Assembly (NCBI RefSeq): GCF_000621705.1 | Contig: NZ_JHXO01000006.1 | Location: 186,001-250,000, forward strand | Direction: 5' to 3' | From: Prolixibacter bellariivorans ATCC BAA-1284 | GTDB lineage: Bacteria > Bacteroidota > Bacteroidia > Bacteroidales > Prolixibacteraceae | DNA: 64,000 nt | In this document: positions 9,068-16,687 of the stretch, one piece after another | Position numbering within the stretch: position 1 is the first letter of the stretch | Layout: each line of letters opens with the position of its first letter | Program-made: the position numbers and the translations under genes | Notes under the pieces: generated by a model | Seen by the model: the letters and a program-made list of their open reading frames with translations, nothing else | Told to the model about the DNA's origin: nothing | The model's database searches: none

Positions 9068-10351
9068 ATGATAAAATCAATTGAAATCATGATAATTCTG
9101 GCAACACAAACAGCAGTTATCGTAACCAGTGTAGTGGTATTCCTTTTGGTTATACTGCTGCTGGTTGGTATTTTGCTGTATGCGAAAAAGAAGTTAACCC
9201 CATCGGGGTCTGTCGTTGTAAGCATCAACGGTGGCGAGAAAACGATTGAAACGGAGCCCGGTTCTACGTTGCTTTCAACACTTGGAAATAATAAAATCTT
9301 TCTGCCTTCAGCCTGTGGTGGCGGTGGTACTTGTGGTATGTGCCGTTGTCAGGTTGATTCGGGTGCCGGAAGTATTCTTCCTACTGAAACCGGATTTTTT
9401 ACCCGGAAAGAGCAGCAGAACAACTGGCGTCTGTCATGCCAGGTGAAAGTGAAAGAAGATATCGAGATGCACGTGCCTCAGGAGGTGATGGGTATCAAGA
9501 AGTGGGAGTGTACAGTTGTTTCCAACAATAACGTGGCTACTTTCATCAAGGAATTTGTGGTTAAACTGCCCGAAGGCGAAAACCTCGACTTCAAATCAGG
9601 TGGTTATATCCAGATTGATGTTCCGAAGGTTGAAGTGGACTTCAAAGATTTCGACATCGATGAGAAATTCCGTGGCGACTGGGAGAAATTCGGCATGTTC
9701 GATCTGAAGATGAAGAACCCGGAACCAACATACCGTGCTTACTCAATGGCCAACCATCCAGCCGAAGGTAACATCGTGATGCTGAACATTCGTATTGCGA
9801 CACCTCCTTTCGATAGGGTAAATGGTGGATTCCAGAAAGTAAATCCGGGAATCTGTTCTTCTTATATCTATTCACTGAAACCGGGTGATAAAATTACTAT
9901 TTCCGGACCTTACGGTGAATTCTTCCTGAAGGATAACGATAACGAGATGATGTTTATCGGTGGTGGAGCCGGAATGGCACCGATGCGTTCGCACTTGTTC
10001 CACTTGTTCCACACGGTGAAGGAAACGAAAAAGAAAGTGACCTTCTGGTATGGCGCCCGTTCATGGAAAGAAGTCTTCTACTATGATCAGTTCCGCGATA
10101 TTGAGAAGAATTTTCCGAACTTCCAGTTCAATCTGGCCTTGTCGGAGCCGCAACCCGAAGACAATTGGGACGGACCGGTAGGTTTCATACACCAGGTAAT
10201 TTATGACAATTACCTCAGTAAACACGAAGAACCTGAAGAGATCGATTACTATCTCTGCGGTCCTCCAATGATGAACTCGGCAGCAACCAAAATGCTATAC
10301 GAACTCGGCGTTCCGGATGAGAACGTATTGTTCGACGATTTTGGAGGTTAA
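9068..10351 (+). CDS. nqrF: Na+-translocating NADH:quinone reductase subunit F
   Basis: 427 residues. In order: an N-terminal membrane helix, a ferredoxin-type [2Fe-2S] domain with ligands Cys83, Cys89, Cys92 and Cys124, and a ferredoxin-NADP-reductase-like part with the FAD motif RAYSMA and the NAD-binding GGGAGMAPMR. This subunit takes electrons from NADH. An AAGGG-like ribosome site before the ATG at 9068 favours that start, although the ATG at 9089 is also possible. It is the last gene of the operon; a terminator follows. Confidence 0.96.
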   Translation: MIKSIEIMIILATQTAVIVTSVVVFLLVILLLVGILLYAKKKLTPSGSVVVSINGGEKTIETEPGSTLLSTLGNNKIFLPSACGGGGTCGMCRCQVDSGAGSILPTETGFFTRKEQQNNWRLSCQVKVKEDIEMHVPQEVMGIKKWECTVVSNNNVATFIKEFVVKLPEGENLDFKSGGYIQIDVPKVEVDFKDFDIDEKFRGDWEKFGMFDLKMKNPEPTYRAYSMANHPAEGNIVMLNIRIATPPFDRVNGGFQKVNPGICSSYIYSLKPGDKITISGPYGEFFLKDNDNEMMFIGGGAGMAPMRSHLFHLFHTVKETKKKVTFWYGARSWKEVFYYDQFRDIEKNFPNFQFNLALSEPQPEDNWDGPVGFIHQVIYDNYLSKHEEPEEIDYYLCGPPMMNSAATKMLYELGVPDENVLFDDFGG

Positions 10352-10372
10352 TAAAACCGATAATAATTTAAA

Positions 10373-10405
10373 AAGGCCGTTTTCTTAAAGGAGACGGTCT
10401 TTTTC
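10373..10405 (+). terminator. Terminator of the nqr operon
   Basis: An 8-bp stem (10373-10380 with 10394-10401, one G-U pair) followed by a T-rich tract. It lies 22 bases after the nqrF stop. Confidence 0.8.
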
Positions 10406-10497
10406 TTTCTATATTAGCCCTGAAATCGTTCTAACACGAACGCCATGACTACTTGTTTTCCTACCGTGAAAAGATTTTGGTAATTAAAAACAATGCT

Positions 10498-11295
10498 GTG
10501 AGAATATTCATGATGTTGGTTGTGCTCATCGGTATAATGAGCTTCGGATTTGCGCAGGAACCGATTAATCAAACGGATTCCAGCGGATTGAAACAGGGCC
10601 ATTGGATTGGCCGGTATCCCAATGGTCAGAAACAATACGAAGGAACGTTTATCGATGGTGAACCCGTGGGCGAAATGAAACGATATTATCCCGACGGGAA
10701 GATACAGGCGCGGATGCATTATGTTCCCGGATCGGACAGTATCATTGCCGAGATTTATAATAAGGAAGGCAAAAGAACAGCTAAAGGAGTTTTCCTGGGA
10801 AAGAAAAAATCGGGTACCTGGACTTACTTCGATGGTGACAGGGTTGTTTCTTGCGAACATTATCTGGATGGACAGCATATGGGAACGGATACTATCCGGT
10901 TTAAAAGCGGAAAACCAGCCCGAACAAGTGAATGGGAAAGCGGCAAGATGAATGGTGTGATGCGTGATTTTTACGAAAGCGGCAAAACCAAGTTCGAAAT
11001 GCATTATGCCGACGGGAAAAGGAACGGGTTAACGATGGCTTATTATCAGAATGGTACACCTGAGATCGAAGGTAATTACATCAATAACCTGCGTACCGGT
11101 GACTGGAAATTTTATAACCAGGATGGAACTTTAAAATATACCCTGAAATACGATAAAGGTGTTTTGCTGAATTCCGACGTGTTGAACAAAGCTCAGCAGA
11201 AAGAATTCAATGAAATGGAGAAAAACCGGGAAGTACTAAAAGACCCGGAAAAATATCGCAATGATCCTTCCGGATATATGGCACCCGGACCTTAA
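10498..11295 (+). CDS. MORN-repeat (YwqK-type) exported protein
   Basis: About 265 residues. The reading frame is open from a TTG at 10453, but the GTG at 10498 gives a basic residue followed by a hydrophobic run ending in SFGFAQ, a typical signal peptide, so I chose it; ATG 10510 is the next option. The mature part is a row of repeats of the type GxWxxYxxNGQxxxEGxYxxG (for example GHWIGRYPNGQKQYEGTF), as in MORN and YwqK families. Such proteins are often labelled antitoxins without proof; no toxin gene is next to it. Its stop overlaps the converging DUF3810 gene by two coding bases. Confidence 0.75.
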   Translation: MRIFMMLVVLIGIMSFGFAQEPINQTDSSGLKQGHWIGRYPNGQKQYEGTFIDGEPVGEMKRYYPDGKIQARMHYVPGSDSIIAEIYNKEGKRTAKGVFLGKKKSGTWTYFDGDRVVSCEHYLDGQHMGTDTIRFKSGKPARTSEWESGKMNGVMRDFYESGKTKFEMHYADGKRNGLTMAYYQNGTPEIEGNYINNLRTGDWKFYNQDGTLKYTLKYDKGVLLNSDVLNKAQQKEFNEMEKNREVLKDPEKYRNDPSGYMAPGP

Positions 11296-12368
11296 GGTTT
11301 GTCTTTTTGGGCATACCAGCGAAGAACAAGCTCAACCACCTGATTGTAGTTTAAGGTTCCCTGCTTAATGTTATTGCTTTTCAGGTAGGCATCGTTGGCT
11401 GCTGTTTGAATACGGTCAAGCTTTTCATTACGCATAGCTCGCCAGTATTTTTGTTCCGCCCTGATATCAGCAATCACCTCAGGCTTTAATTTTTTCACAT
11501 AATCACGATAGTTTTTCAGGGGGAGTGCATCTACCAGAAAGTACTGTATCAGGTTAAAGTTGGCGGAGTAGCGTAAATAGGGATCCTGGGAAGTGCTACA
11601 AACCACATAGGCACAAAAGTTCGCTTCTGATTCCCGCGCCATTCCAAACTGATGGGCTTTTTCATGCGCCAACACAAACGGATATTCCGTAGGCAACAAC
11701 TTCCCGTTAGTATGAACTTCATTGAAGAATGGCCCGAAATAGCCACTCACGCCAGATTTGGCAAACAGGCCCGAATAAAGCATCGTTTTGGGACGTCGGT
11801 AACCGTTGGGATAGTTTATTTGCAAAAATGCAGAATGGGCCTTATACGAAGCTTCAACCGCCCGGTTGACATCTCCTTTCCTCATGCTGTCCATTTCTAT
11901 CCACGATGCGTTGGTTTGAGCAATCAAAGTGTCGAGTGTTTCCACGAAAAGACTATCGGGTAATTTCGCCGTAGAAAAGTGGAGACGGTTATCGATGGAA
12001 GGCCGAAAATAATTGAATCCCCAAACGAGGTAGAAGTAGCTATAAAGAATGGCCAGAAACTGCAAGGTCTTTAGTAGTGTCGGAGTGAACCTGATTTTCC
12101 GGAATATCAGTAAAAGAATAACAACAATGGCTGAGAGCACAAAAGCAGTCCAGAAAACATCCCACAGCGAAAACGGTATAAAACGGCTGAAAAAAGAGAG
12201 CATCGAGGCAATCACGGGATAAAGTCCATGGGAGTACCATCTATCTGTCAATTGTGGAAAGCGGATAGCCAACCGTGTTATAAGGAAAACAACAGCTGCC
12301 ACCCAAAACGGTAAATAACGGGTCGGAAACAGAAATCCGCGTACTTTTTGCCAGTAACTCATTAGCAT
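11292..12368 (-). CDS. DUF3810 membrane protein with a zincin-like motif
   Basis: 358 residues from the ATG at 12368, which follows an AGGA-like site; a GTG three bases upstream and an ATG at 12362 are alternatives. Three hydrophobic segments occupy the first 125 residues, then a soluble domain with HEKAHQFGMARESEANFCAY, which resembles the HExxH...E signature of zinc metallopeptidases. This is the DUF3810 family, common in Bacteroidota, whose substrate is unknown. It converges with the MORN gene so closely that the two stop codons share the palindrome TTAA. Confidence 0.8.
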   Translation of the reverse strand: MLMSYWQKVRGFLFPTRYLPFWVAAVVFLITRLAIRFPQLTDRWYSHGLYPVIASMLSFFSRFIPFSLWDVFWTAFVLSAIVVILLLIFRKIRFTPTLLKTLQFLAILYSYFYLVWGFNYFRPSIDNRLHFSTAKLPDSLFVETLDTLIAQTNASWIEMDSMRKGDVNRAVEASYKAHSAFLQINYPNGYRRPKTMLYSGLFAKSGVSGYFGPFFNEVHTNGKLLPTEYPFVLAHEKAHQFGMARESEANFCAYVVCSTSQDPYLRYSANFNLIQYFLVDALPLKNYRDYVKKLKPEVIADIRAEQKYWRAMRNEKLDRIQTAANDAYLKSNNIKQGTLNYNQVVELVLRWYAQKDKP

Positions 12369-12506
12369 CACTTTTCCTCAAAAATATAAAAATGAGCTTT
12401 GGTAAATCCGATCGAAGGCAGATGATTTACTATATGAATAGAATAAGAATGCAATGAAAATTCTGTTTCATCGCCGGAAAAATTAATTTTACTGAAAAGC
12501 TTCTGA

Positions 12507-14153
12507 ATGAAACTAACCTGTTTATGGATATTGTTTTGCCTTCCGCTGCTGGCCAATGCTCAGAGCAACGGTGCGCGGTACCGGGTTGAATTTACTGATA
12601 AAGCAGGTTCAGTCTATGATATACCGCATCCGGAAGCGTTTTTATCGGAGCGGGCACTTTCACGCCGTAATCGATACCACATTCCGGTAGATGAAAACGA
12701 TTTGCCTGTATCGTCAGTATATCTTGATAGTTTGAAGAGGCATGGATTTAAAGTGCTATATACCTCCCGGTGGTTTAATTTTGCGACCGTTGCTGTTGTT
12801 TCTCCTGAAGATACTGCCGGAGTTTCGAAATGGAATTTTGTTCGTTCGATAAAACTAACCAGACCGGATAATATGTTGAAAAATGCTATCAAAAAGTGGT
12901 CTGAGATTAAAACACCTGCAACAAAAAGTATACAAACTGAAGCTGATGACAGCTACGGTTATTCCAGTGAACAAATTGCTCAGTTAAATGGGAAAGTACT
13001 TCATGAGAATGGTTTTAAGGGACAAGGCATGGTGATTGCTATTCTTGATGCCGGGTTCAGAGCAGCCAACCAACTGGCCGTGTTCGATTCGCTTTTTCTG
13101 CAAGACAGAATGTTGGGAATACGTGATTTTGTCAATCCCGAATCCAATGTTTTTGAGGAATACCAGCATGGCATGAATGTTCTTTCGTTGATGGGGGCCA
13201 ATACTCCCGGTAAATTGGTAGGTACGGCTCCTGATGCGTCCTATTTTCTCATCCGGACGGAAGATGAAAATTCGGAGTATCCGGTTGAGATGGATAACTA
13301 CATCGCTGGGTTGGAACTGGCCGATAGCATTGGTGCCGATGTCATTAATGCTTCGCTGGGCTACTTCTATTTTGATGATCCTGCTGACAATCTCAATTAC
13401 GACGAGCTTGACGGAAAAACGCTGATGATTACGCAAGCGGTGGAAACAGCTGAACAAAAAGGTATGATTGTTTGTGTTAGCGCAGGAAATGAGGGAGACA
13501 ATGCATGGCAGCACATCATTGCTCCGGTCGATGCAAACGGTGTTTTAAGTATGGCCGCTGTAAATATAGCTGGAGAGAGGGCCCCGTTCAGTTCCACTGG
13601 TCCTTCGGCCGATGGTCGCATCAAACCGGAAGTGGCCGCTTGTGGGTGGGACACCTGGATTCAAAAATACCCGGACGAAATTGGCGTTTCGAATGGAACT
13701 TCTTTTTCTTCTCCTTTGGTAGCTGGATTGACAGCTTGCCTGTGGCAGGAGTACCCTGATAAGAGTCCTGCGGAAATAGTCGATGCAATTATCCAAAGTG
13801 CCAGTCAGTACGCATCTCCCGATAATTACCTCGGATATGGGGTTCCCGATTTCGGGAAGGCATCATTACTTTTGCAGGAGACACTGGCCGATGGAGATTC
13901 TGAAAAGCAATGGAAAGTATCGCCTAATCCGTTTGATGAAAATATTCGACTAGAGTACCAGGGAAATGGATTGTTGGATGACGCTTCAGCTACTTTTATA
14001 TTGATTAGTAGTACGGGAACAATTTTAAAGGAAGAACGTTTGTCAGGCAGAGTCGAATTGGTAAATAATCTTGGTGCATTGCCGTCGGGTTTGTACTTTC
14101 TGCAAGTAATTACCAATGGAACAACAGAAAACCATAAACTCATAAAGAGGTAA
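12507..14153 (+). CDS. Subtilisin-like serine protease secreted by T9SS
   Basis: 548 residues. A signal peptide (cleaved near ANAQ) is followed by a propeptide-like stretch, then an S8 domain with the full triad: Asp181 (AILDAGF), His221 (QHGMNV) and Ser399 (NGTSFSSP), with oxyanion Asn328 (SAGNEGD). The last about 80 residues form a T9SS type A sorting domain, seen as VSPNPFDENI and LPSGLYFLQV with a basic end. The protein is therefore expected to be exported and anchored at the cell surface or released. It precedes xseA by 8 bases, but the functions are unrelated. Confidence 0.92.
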   Translation: MKLTCLWILFCLPLLANAQSNGARYRVEFTDKAGSVYDIPHPEAFLSERALSRRNRYHIPVDENDLPVSSVYLDSLKRHGFKVLYTSRWFNFATVAVVSPEDTAGVSKWNFVRSIKLTRPDNMLKNAIKKWSEIKTPATKSIQTEADDSYGYSSEQIAQLNGKVLHENGFKGQGMVIAILDAGFRAANQLAVFDSLFLQDRMLGIRDFVNPESNVFEEYQHGMNVLSLMGANTPGKLVGTAPDASYFLIRTEDENSEYPVEMDNYIAGLELADSIGADVINASLGYFYFDDPADNLNYDELDGKTLMITQAVETAEQKGMIVCVSAGNEGDNAWQHIIAPVDANGVLSMAAVNIAGERAPFSSTGPSADGRIKPEVAACGWDTWIQKYPDEIGVSNGTSFSSPLVAGLTACLWQEYPDKSPAEIVDAIIQSASQYASPDNYLGYGVPDFGKASLLLQETLADGDSEKQWKVSPNPFDENIRLEYQGNGLLDDASATFILISSTGTILKEERLSGRVELVNNLGALPSGLYFLQVITNGTTENHKLIKR

Positions 14154-14161
14154 CACCATAC

Positions 14162-15637
14162 ATGGCTTCATCAATGGAAAATAAACTGCGACTATCCGAA
14201 TTAAATAACCGAATAAAGGGAGTTCTTCAGGATGCTTTCCCAGCGACTGTCTGGGTTATTGCCGAAATATCCGAGATGAAGGTAAACCGAAGCGGGCATT
14301 GTTACCTGGTATTGGTGGAAAAGGATGAAGATTCAGATGAAATCCTGGCACAAGCGCGTGGAACCATTTGGTCGTACACTTTTCGAATGCTTCGGCCATT
14401 TTTCGAGACGACTGCCGGCCGGCCCCTTTCCGAGGGTATGAAGGTGTTGGTGAATGCTTCAGTTGAGTTTCATCCGTTATATGGTTTTAGCCTGAATATC
14501 CGCGATATCGATCCGACGTACACGTTGGGCGACATGGCCCGGAAAAGGCTTGAGATAATCAACCGGTTGAAAGAAGAGGGCATATTCGAAATGAATAAGG
14601 ACCTGGAATTACCGATGGTTCCGCAAAAAGTGGCGGTTATTTCTTCTTCTACGGCGGCAGGTTACCAGGATTTTCAGAATCAACTGAATAACAATGCCTA
14701 TGGTTACCGGTTTTATACGCATCTTTTCCCGGCACTGATGCAGGGAAATCAAGCCAGTGAATCAATTATTGCAGCGTTGGAACACATTTACCTGTACGAA
14801 GATTTCTTCGATGTGGTGGTTATCATCCGAGGTGGAGGCTCTCAGCTCGATTTAAGCTGTTTCGACGACTATGAGTTGGCCTTTCACATTACGCAATTTC
14901 CCCTTCCGGTGTTAACCGGTATAGGACACGAAAAAGATGATACCATCAGCGACATGGTGGCACATACACGAATGAAGACGCCGACGGCTGTAGCCGAATT
15001 TCTGGTGGCCGGTGTTATGCAGTTCGAAGTACACCTCGACGAGCTGCAGCAGGAGTTTGTCAATTCGGTGGAAGATATTCTGGCGGAATCGCGCCAACGA
15101 CTCGATAATGCGGTTAAAACCTTGAAGCCGGTCGTTCAGCAGCTTCTTTTTAACCGGCAAAAGAAGTTGAGCCGATATGTGTGGCAGATGGAAAGTTCGG
15201 TCAGTGAGATATTGCGGAGCAATGAATACCGGTTATCCCGGAAGAAGGATGAGATAAAGGAATTATCCGGGCGACTAATTCATGATAAGCGGTACAGGCT
15301 TGATGAGTACCATCATTTTATCAGTCGGGCCTCGGCTCATCAATTGGAAGAAGGAAAGCTGCGGATGAATGCATTGCTGGAAAAGCTTAAAAGGCAGTCG
15401 AAAAGTCGCTTTTTTGCGGAACGGAATCATTTGTTGCTTGCCGAAAAGAGAAGGGAGCTGCTGGATCCGCTAAATATTCTGAAGCGGGGCTATTCAATTA
15501 CTTATCATAGTGGGAAAGCATTAAAAGAAATTGCTCAATTACAGGAAGGTGATGAAGTTCGTACCATGCTTGTTGACGGTACCTTCACCAGTCGTGTGAT
15601 AGAGAAAACGAAGGAATCAAAAAGAAATAAGTCATGA
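14162..15637 (+). CDS. xseA: Exodeoxyribonuclease VII large subunit
   Basis: 491 residues. N-terminal OB fold (VWVIAEISEMKVNRSGHCYL), then the catalytic domain with VIIRGGGSQLDLSCFDDYEL and PVLTGIGHEKDDTI, and a long coiled coil at 300-430. With XseB it digests single-stranded DNA from both ends into oligonucleotides. The length exceeds that of E. coli XseA (456) mainly in the coiled coil. The stop overlaps the xseB start in ATGA, a sign of coupled translation. Confidence 0.95.
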   Translation: MASSMENKLRLSELNNRIKGVLQDAFPATVWVIAEISEMKVNRSGHCYLVLVEKDEDSDEILAQARGTIWSYTFRMLRPFFETTAGRPLSEGMKVLVNASVEFHPLYGFSLNIRDIDPTYTLGDMARKRLEIINRLKEEGIFEMNKDLELPMVPQKVAVISSSTAAGYQDFQNQLNNNAYGYRFYTHLFPALMQGNQASESIIAALEHIYLYEDFFDVVVIIRGGGSQLDLSCFDDYELAFHITQFPLPVLTGIGHEKDDTISDMVAHTRMKTPTAVAEFLVAGVMQFEVHLDELQQEFVNSVEDILAESRQRLDNAVKTLKPVVQQLLFNRQKKLSRYVWQMESSVSEILRSNEYRLSRKKDEIKELSGRLIHDKRYRLDEYHHFISRASAHQLEEGKLRMNALLEKLKRQSKSRFFAERNHLLLAEKRRELLDPLNILKRGYSITYHSGKALKEIAQLQEGDEVRTMLVDGTFTSRVIEKTKESKRNKS

Positions 15638-15837
15638 CGAAAAAGAAAATCTCATACAAAGAAGCGGTAAGTGAAATAGAAGAGATACTTGAGCAGATGG
15701 AAAGTGAAGAACTTGATGTAGATGAGCTTTCCGACAAGGTGAAAAGAGTATCCTATCTGATTAAAGTATGTAAGGATCGGTTACACCAAACGGAAGAGGA
15801 AGTTGAAAATATCCTCAATCAAATGGATGATAATTAA
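15634..15837 (+). CDS. xseB: Exodeoxyribonuclease VII small subunit
   Basis: 67 residues, nearly all helical and acidic, with the family pattern SYKEAVSEIEEILEQMESEE and LIKVCKDRL. Several copies bind the helical end of XseA to make the active enzyme. It overlaps xseA by four bases. Confidence 0.93.
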   Translation: MTKKKISYKEAVSEIEEILEQMESEELDVDELSDKVKRVSYLIKVCKDRLHQTEEEVENILNQMDDN

Positions 15838-16011
15838 TGTTTGAGTTATAGAACAGAAGCTTTTCGAGGCTATTGTTACTGCATGTTAAAAATTAGTAAA
15901 GATGTAGTATGGAGCATTTGTTGTTGATTTACAATCTTGTATTTGATTGAATGGGCATGCTTTAAAATATGTTATAAATGCTATTATAATTGAATATTGA
16001 AAATAAAAAGC

Positions 16012-16042
16012 TTGCAACATAGCTATAAGTGTTGTAATTTTG
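16012..16042 (+). promoter_or_regulatory. Promoter of the gene at 16104
   Basis: TTG at 16012-16014, a 20-base spacer, and TAATTTTG at 16035-16042, an exact TAnnTTTG box. The start of transcription should fall near 16046, at the edge of the palindrome at 16047-16067. Confidence 0.65.
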
Positions 16043-16046
16043 GCTC

Positions 16047-16067
16047 GATAGTATTCCAAATACTATC
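16047..16067. promoter_or_regulatory. Palindrome at the transcription start, possible operator
   Basis: GATAGTATT, three bases, then AATACTATC: a perfect 9-bp inverted repeat placed directly after the -7 box. A protein bound here would block initiation. It could instead form a hairpin at the 5' end of the mRNA. The regulator is unknown; the encoded protein itself is a candidate. Confidence 0.45.
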
Positions 16068-16103
16068 ACATTTCTGATAGCAGCATATTTAAAATTCTAA
16101 AAG

Positions 16104-16634
16104 ATGGCCGACTCAAAAATTGAATTATCGTTAGGTTCATTTCGTTTCTCGTGCGAGGGCGAAAAGGAATGGGTAGAAGTCCAGTTAGGACGGATTCTTG
16201 ACCGTGCTCCAGCTTTGTTAAGTTTAGGGGGTGAGGTAGCAACAACTTCTTTAGGGGAAGAAGTTGGAGAAGTATCAACCGAAGAAGCCCGTCCGGTAAC
16301 ACGCCGTGGCCGTAAACCACGGGAAGTTAAGGCGAAAAAAACTGCTTCAAGTGATCCTTTGTTGGATTATCTGAAGGAGAAAAAAGCCGATAATAATCAG
16401 GTGCGGAAATTTTTGGCTACCGCAGTTTATCTGCATTCACAGGGAGCTCAGAAATTCTCAACGCCGATGATTTCAAAGAAATTGAAGGCCGCCGGAATTC
16501 CGAAGCTTTCTAATGCCAGCGACTGTCTGAACAAGAATGTGAAGAAGGGTTTCTGCATTAAGGAAGATAAAGAGTTTGTCTTGACAAACGAAGGTATTCA
16601 GGCCATTATTGGCGATGCCAATCAAGAAGATTAA
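16104..16634 (+). CDS. Uncharacterised basic protein with AT-hook-like and winged-helix-like parts
   Basis: 176 residues; I do not recognise a named family. Residues 1-45 form a hydrophilic domain (SLGSFRFSCEGEKEWVEVQL). A linker near 65-85 contains TRRGRKPREVKAKK, close to an AT-hook core. The C-terminal about 90 residues (LLDYLKEK, FLATAVYLHSQGAQKFSTPM, then NASDCLNKNVKKGFC) look like a small helical, winged-helix-type DNA-binding fold. It has its own promoter, palindrome and terminator. A role in DNA binding is inference only. Confidence 0.7.
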   Translation: MADSKIELSLGSFRFSCEGEKEWVEVQLGRILDRAPALLSLGGEVATTSLGEEVGEVSTEEARPVTRRGRKPREVKAKKTASSDPLLDYLKEKKADNNQVRKFLATAVYLHSQGAQKFSTPMISKKLKAAGIPKLSNASDCLNKNVKKGFCIKEDKEFVLTNEGIQAIIGDANQED

Positions 16635-16642
16635 GGATAAAA

Positions 16643-16667
16643 AAACCCGCTTAACGCGGGTTTTTTT
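16643..16667. terminator. Bidirectional terminator
   Basis: AAACCCGC (16643-16650) pairs with GCGGGTTT (16656-16663), flanked by A-tract and T-tract. It serves the gene ending at 16634 and, on the other strand, the TonB receptor ending at 16688. Confidence 0.85.
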
Positions 16668-16687
16668 ATATTCTTTTTTAACTCGTT

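Noticed and set aside
10453-11295. Toxin-antitoxin label for the MORN protein
   Set aside because: It has a signal peptide and no toxin partner; the YwqK antitoxin name is a family label only.
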